NCBI RefSeq assembly: GCF_034321785.1
Contig: NZ_JAXLPB010000001.1
Location: 372,001-436,000 of the forward strand
Direction: 5' to 3'
Source of the DNA: Fulvimarina uroteuthidis
GTDB lineage: Bacteria; Pseudomonadota; Alphaproteobacteria; Rhizobiales; Rhizobiaceae
Length of the DNA: 64,000 nt
The number at the start of each line of letters is the position of its first letter. Position 1 is the stretch's first letter. Of this stretch, positions 60,892 through 64,000 are shown piece after piece. The notes under the pieces are model-generated. The model did no database searches and had not been told where the DNA came from. It saw only the letters and a program-made list of their open reading frames with translations. Position numbers and translations under genes: made by a program.

Positions 60892-62136
60892 TCAAACGTT
60901 CCGGGTGATTGTCGTCGGCATTTGCAGAACGACGCGTTCCGGAAGGTGCTCTTCCACGGTCAATGTCTCGCGGTTGAAGGAGAATGACTTCTTGAAACTG
61001 GACTGGATGGTGTCGCCCGCCGAGCGGATCAGTAGGCCTCCGGCGGAGTCCATCTCAAACTCCAGTTCTTCGGTCTCTTTCATCGGTCCGTTGAACCTGA
61101 CGGATACCGAGGCCTCCCCGCCGTCGATCGCAATCGTGACCGTATCGGCCGAAATGCGAGAGAAGGTCAAGCGGCTGAGATCGAAGAAGTCACTCTTGTC
61201 CGTCAGCCCGTGCAGCACGATCGCCTCATCGGTCTCGATCAGGTCATGACCCTGACCGACCACCACGCTGGAGGCATATTTCATATTGCCCTTTCCTTCG
61301 AAGACGATCCGGTCATTGCCTGCGCCGCCGTTGATGAAGCTGCCTGATCCCTTGATGTAGATTTCGTCATCGCCGTCACCGCCCATAACGCCGAAAGCAG
61401 CCTCGGCGTCGATTCGGATCGTATCGGCACCGTCGCCACCCTCCACGGCGGCGACGCTGTTCGCCACGATGTCGATCTCGTCGTTGCCGGAGCCACCGTC
61501 GACCGCAAAGACATCGCCCTCCGTTTTGATGGATACGGAATCGTCACCGGCACCAGCCAGCACCCGAGTGACGGTCAGTCTGTCTCTCGGTGCGCCGGGG
61601 GAGCCCGACGGGTAGGCGTGATCGATGGAGATTCGATCGTCGCCCTCACCGCTATCGACAAGGTCCACAGAGCCATCGCTGTCGATGGAAATTGTATCAT
61701 CGCCTCGTCCCGAATACACGCCATAGATCGAGTCGAGCGGCGGGCTCTTTTCACTTGGAGAGTTTCCGGCACGCGTCATGATATCGACCGTGTCATCGCC
61801 CGCTCCCGAAGAGACGCGGCCCACCGCTTCGGCCCGAAGCTCAATGGTGTCGTCGCCCCGCCCGGTCTTTGCAGACACCGTGCCGTCCTTCGACGATCCC
61901 TGGACCGTGCTGTCGCCATTGGCCTGGCTCACGATGGAGAGGATCGTATCGACGGCCTTGTAGACGCCATACAGAGTCGAGCCCGATTGCCCGAAGACTA
62001 TGGTCGACAAGTCCGAGCCGGGACGCGCGTCGCTGAGAATCGCGTCCATCGAGGCCAATCCCTCAAATTGTCTGTTATCGACGAAAAGACTGAGCACGAG
62101 GCTTTTCGACTGGCTGAAACCTGAGAGAGGCGGCAT
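60892..62136 (-). CDS. RTX-type calcium-binding repeat protein
   Basis: A 414-residue acidic protein. Between residues about 92 and 300 it has nine or ten glycine-aspartate loops of the type GxGDDxIxI (for example GRGDDTIEL, GAGDDTVDI, GEGDDRISI, GDGDDEIYI, GAGNDRIVF) spaced 18-20 residues apart, with two 32-residue steps. This fits a calcium-bound parallel beta-roll with one acidic loop per coil. No signal peptide is evident; such proteins are usually exported by type I secretion, but no T1SS genes are in the window. An AAGGAG site precedes the ATG with 8-nt spacing. Base composition appears less GC-rich than that of neighbours. The function is unknown. Confidence 0.85.
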   Translation of the reverse strand: MPPLSGFSQSKSLVLSLFVDNRQFEGLASMDAILSDARPGSDLSTIVFGQSGSTLYGVYKAVDTILSIVSQANGDSTVQGSSKDGTVSAKTGRGDDTIELRAEAVGRVSSGAGDDTVDIMTRAGNSPSEKSPPLDSIYGVYSGRGDDTISIDSDGSVDLVDSGEGDDRISIDHAYPSGSPGAPRDRLTVTRVLAGAGDDSVSIKTEGDVFAVDGGSGNDEIDIVANSVAAVEGGDGADTIRIDAEAAFGVMGGDGDDEIYIKGSGSFINGGAGNDRIVFEGKGNMKYASSVVVGQGHDLIETDEAIVLHGLTDKSDFFDLSRLTFSRISADTVTIAIDGGEASVSVRFNGPMKETEELEFEMDSAGGLLIRSAGDTIQSSFKKSFSFNRETLTVEEHLPERVVLQMPTTITRNV

Positions 62137-62459
62137 GCGCGGCTCCTTTTGACGACCGAACCTGACCTCACAGGATGCGTCGCTCTGGACACTTTATGAT
62201 AATAGACTTATTATTTTTGATAATAGACTTATTATTTCTGGTTATTATTGCGACAAGCCGAAGCTCGACGAGGCGCCAAGCCCGTGCGTAAACCATGTCT
62301 TTAAGTTGTAAAATTCACGTTAACGAGGCGCGTCGGCTCGGTTGGGCTGTGCGCGCGATGGTCGACGCCATTCCTCTCGCCGGAAATGTAGCAAGCGAAA
62401 CACGGGGGATCAGCTCGAACGTACCGGGAGGGGAAGCGCGGAAATTCCGCTGACAGCGA
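62137..62459. other. Intergenic region between the RTX-type gene and glyQ
   Basis: 323 bases. They carry the AT-rich tandem near-palindromes and further AT-rich sequence to about 62325 (promoter zone of the RTX-type gene). The remainder before the glyQ stop shows nothing recognisable. Confidence 0.5.
62197..62237. repeat. Two tandem 20-bp AT-rich near-palindromes upstream of the RTX-type gene
   Basis: TGATAATAGACTTATTATTT occurs twice in direct repeat with a 21-bp period. Each copy contains ATAATA-GACT-TATTAT, an inverted repeat. They lie 61-101 bp before the RTX gene start in the most AT-rich spot of the window. A two-site operator for a dimeric regulator, or a promoter/UP-like element, is likely. 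Confidence 0.6.
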
Positions 62460-63443
62460 TCAGGCCGCAGCCTTGCCGTCCTCGCCTTTGGCCCCGCCGG
62501 CATCGGTCGTCAGGAACGCCTCGCCGCACATGCGGGCGAGATTGCGCACGCGCAGGATGTAGCTCTGGCGCTCGGTGACGGAGATCACGCCGCGCGCATC
62601 GAGAAGGTTGAACGCGTGGGACGCCTTGATGCACTGGTCGTAGGCCGGCAGCACGCATGTGTGCAGAGATGCACCCTCGCCGGACGCAGTCCCGTCGGCG
62701 AGGGCGTCCGGCGCGCCGGCTTTCAGGATCGCGGCGCACTGGGCCTCGGCCTCGTCGAAATGCCGGTGCAGGATATCGGTGTCGGCGATCTCGAAATTGT
62801 AGCGGGAATATTCCTGCTCGGCCTGCAGGAAGACGTCGCCATAGGAGATCTTCTCGTCGCCCTCGCGGCCGTTGAAGTTCAGGTCGTAGACGTTGTCGAC
62901 GTTCTGGACGTACATGGCGAGCCTCTCGAGGCCGTAGGTGAGCTCCCCGGCGACCGGCGCGCACTCGATGCCGCAGACCTGCTGGAAATAAGTGAACTGC
63001 GAGACCTCCATCCCGTCGCACCAGCATTCCCAGCCGAGCCCCCAGGCCCCGAGCGTCGGGCTTTCCCAATCGTCCTCGACGAACCGGATATCGTGCACGG
63101 AGGTATCGATGCCGATCGCCTTCAGCGAGCCGAGATAGAGCTCCTGCAGGTTGGACGGGTTCGGCTTCAGGATCACCTGATACTGGTAATAATGCTGGAG
63201 GCGATTGGGATTTTCGCCATAGCGCCCGTCCTTGGGACGGCGCGAAGGCTGCACATAGGCGGCATTCCAGGGTTTCGGCCCGAGCGCGCGCAAGGTGGTC
63301 GCCGGATGGAAGGTCCCCGCCCCGACCTCCATGTCGTAGGGCTGGAGCACGACGCAGCCATAATCGGCCCAGTAGCGGTGAAGCGTCAGGATCAGCGCCT
63401 GGAAGGACCGGCGTGGGTCCATGTGCGGGGGCAATTCGGCCAT
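62460..63443 (-). CDS. glyQ: Glycyl-tRNA synthetase alpha subunit
   Basis: A 327-residue class II synthetase catalytic subunit. It starts with SFQALILTLHRYWADYGCVV and the family blocks MEVGAGTFHPATTLRALG, EDDWESPTLGAWGLGWECW and the motif 3 region ELTYGLERLAMYVQNVDNVYDL. The length is that of bacterial GlyQ plus a short Gly/Ala tail. GlyS is encoded about 5 kb downstream on the same strand, separated by accessory genes rather than adjacent. A small membrane-protein gene is upstream. Confidence 0.97.
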   Translation of the reverse strand: MAELPPHMDPRRSFQALILTLHRYWADYGCVVLQPYDMEVGAGTFHPATTLRALGPKPWNAAYVQPSRRPKDGRYGENPNRLQHYYQYQVILKPNPSNLQELYLGSLKAIGIDTSVHDIRFVEDDWESPTLGAWGLGWECWCDGMEVSQFTYFQQVCGIECAPVAGELTYGLERLAMYVQNVDNVYDLNFNGREGDEKISYGDVFLQAEQEYSRYNFEIADTDILHRHFDEAEAQCAAILKAGAPDALADGTASGEGASLHTCVLPAYDQCIKASHAFNLLDARGVISVTERQSYILRVRNLARMCGEAFLTTDAGGAKGEDGKAAA

Positions 63444-63580
63444 GGGAACGAGCTCTCGTCAGCATTTTCGCGCAGATCTCGGCAGGGCGCGCGCGCCTTG
63501 CGAAGGACTGCCGCGAGTTGCCACGAGGCGGCAATGCTGGTCAAGCCGAAGACGGCGAACGGCTGCGTGAGGAACGGCCG

Positions 63581-63590
63581 CCCCCCCCCC
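63581..63590. repeat. Homopolymer of ten C in the glyQ upstream region
   Basis: A run of ten C between the small membrane-protein gene and glyQ, about 140 bp before the glyQ start. It is non-coding and may vary in length by slippage or be a sequencing uncertainty. Confidence 0.7.
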
Positions 63591-63627
63591 ACGCCCCGCG
63601 CCGCTTCCGGCGCTTTGCCGAGCCGCG

Positions 63628-63849
63628 TCAGTCCTTCTTGAGGCGGTAGACCCCGTCCTGGTCGCGCACGAGCGTGCCCTGCGCGCCGGTTCGGGTCTCG
63701 GCCTCGCTGCGCCGATTGCGTTCGGACACGCGTGCCGCATCGCGCTTCATCTGCTTGTAGCCATAGAGCGCGGCGGCCCCGACGAGACCGAGAAGGAGAA
63801 ATTGCGGCATGAGGTCGATCAAACTACCGGTTCCAAAAAGTCGTGACAT
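63628..63849 (-). CDS. Small membrane protein of unknown function
   Basis: 73 residues: a hydrophobic segment (LMPQFLLLGLVGAAALYGY) followed by a charged Arg/Glu-rich cytoplasmic tail ending GVYRLKKD. The single-pass topology is likely. It sits 184 nt upstream of glyQ on the same strand. No function is recognised; its protein-like composition and context support it as a real gene. Confidence 0.7.
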   Translation of the reverse strand: MSRLFGTGSLIDLMPQFLLLGLVGAAALYGYKQMKRDAARVSERNRRSEAETRTGAQGTLVRDQDGVYRLKKD

Positions 63850-63940
63850 TATGCTCGCTCACCGGGGAACCGGCAAGCTGGGAGCCTTCAATATAGTCCC
63901 GTCCGACGCCGCGTTCGATCACCGCGGCCTGACGTTCGCG

Positions 63941-64000
63941 TCAGAGACCGAAGCGGCCCCACAGAAGCCGCTCCTCCGCCAGCGCATGCACCTCCCGCAC
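63941..64000 (-). CDS. C-terminal end of a gene cut by the window edge (possibly S49 peptidase)
   Basis: The last 19 codons of a minus-strand reading frame (VREVHALAEERLLWGRFGL, then TGA). In rhizobia a SohB/SppA-like S49 peptidase often precedes glyQ, and the tail is compatible with that, but the fragment is too short to be sure. Confidence 0.4.
   Translation of the reverse strand: MREVHALAEERLLWGRFGL

Overview
This 64-kb window is GC-rich chromosomal DNA from an alphaproteobacterium, almost certainly a methylotrophic member of the Hyphomicrobiales (Rhizobiales). The evidence is a division cluster in the order ddl-ftsQ-ftsA-ftsZ-lpxC-bamD-recN-ligA preceded by a CtrA-type box, Brucella-type surface proteins (Omp10, BA14K), homospermidine synthase, and genes for C1-carrier cofactors (furan and pterin) next to genes of the PQQ-alcohol-dehydrogenase-associated type. 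The genus cannot be fixed from sequence alone. No rRNA, tRNA, CRISPR array, transposase or prophage was found.

Layout. 1-3.5 kb: a two-component system (kinase truncated by the window edge) and a DegP-type periplasmic protease. 3.7-6.4 kb: Rrf2 regulator, TauE-type exporter and a YhiN-type flavoprotein. 6.4-12.5 kb: a probable C1-cofactor block, made of a divergent PQQ-system substrate-binding protein followed by DUF3280, an MfnB-FolB fusion, an amino acid kinase (MfnE-like), a dihydropteroate-synthase-like protein (DUF6513) and DUF447. 12.6-18.7 kb: homospermidine synthase, an NTF2-like protein, Omp10-like lipoprotein, ferrochelatase, diacylglycerol kinase and a QmcA/NfeD pair. 18.8-21.3 kb: NicO nickel/cobalt transporter, DUF1007 and an L,D-transpeptidase. 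21.5-25 kb: dgoK-dgoA, cardiolipin synthase and DedA. 25-31 kb: ribB with a degenerate RibA-like domain and an RND efflux pair. 31-32.3 kb: a GGDEF protein. 32.7-40.4 kb: the GlgE alpha-glucan operon (glgE, treS fused to maltokinase, glgB). 40.6-42.3 kb: FAH-family hydrolase and a BA14K protein. 42.4-55 kb: ligA, FAD monooxygenase, recN, bamD, lpxC, ftsZ, ftsA, ftsQ and ddl, all on the minus strand. 55.4-64 kb: glyS, a P-loop kinase, a zinc metallopeptidase, a GST, an interrupted paralogue fragment, an RTX-type repeat protein, glyQ, a small membrane protein and the last codons of another gene.

The most unusual region is 57-62.3 kb. The 5' end of glyS is preceded by two 113-bp tandem repeats. 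Each repeats the glyS start codon and first 15 codons, then closes the reading frame with a TGATG stop-start junction into the next copy, giving two 37-codon leader ORFs in front of the real gene. About 3 kb further upstream, a duplicated 5' fragment of the metallopeptidase gene is split by a 104-bp element made of two hairpins (MITE/REP-like). Beyond that is an RTX-like protein whose AT-rich upstream region carries two tandem 20-bp near-palindromes. This accessory DNA separates glyQ from glyS.

The second point of interest is the tight coupling (TGATG) of a DUF3280 gene, of a type linked to PQQ alcohol dehydrogenases, to an MfnB-FolB fusion. It ties a methanol-oxidation accessory protein to furan/pterin cofactor synthesis. 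Two proteins of this block (DUF3280, DUF447) have no established biochemical function known to me.
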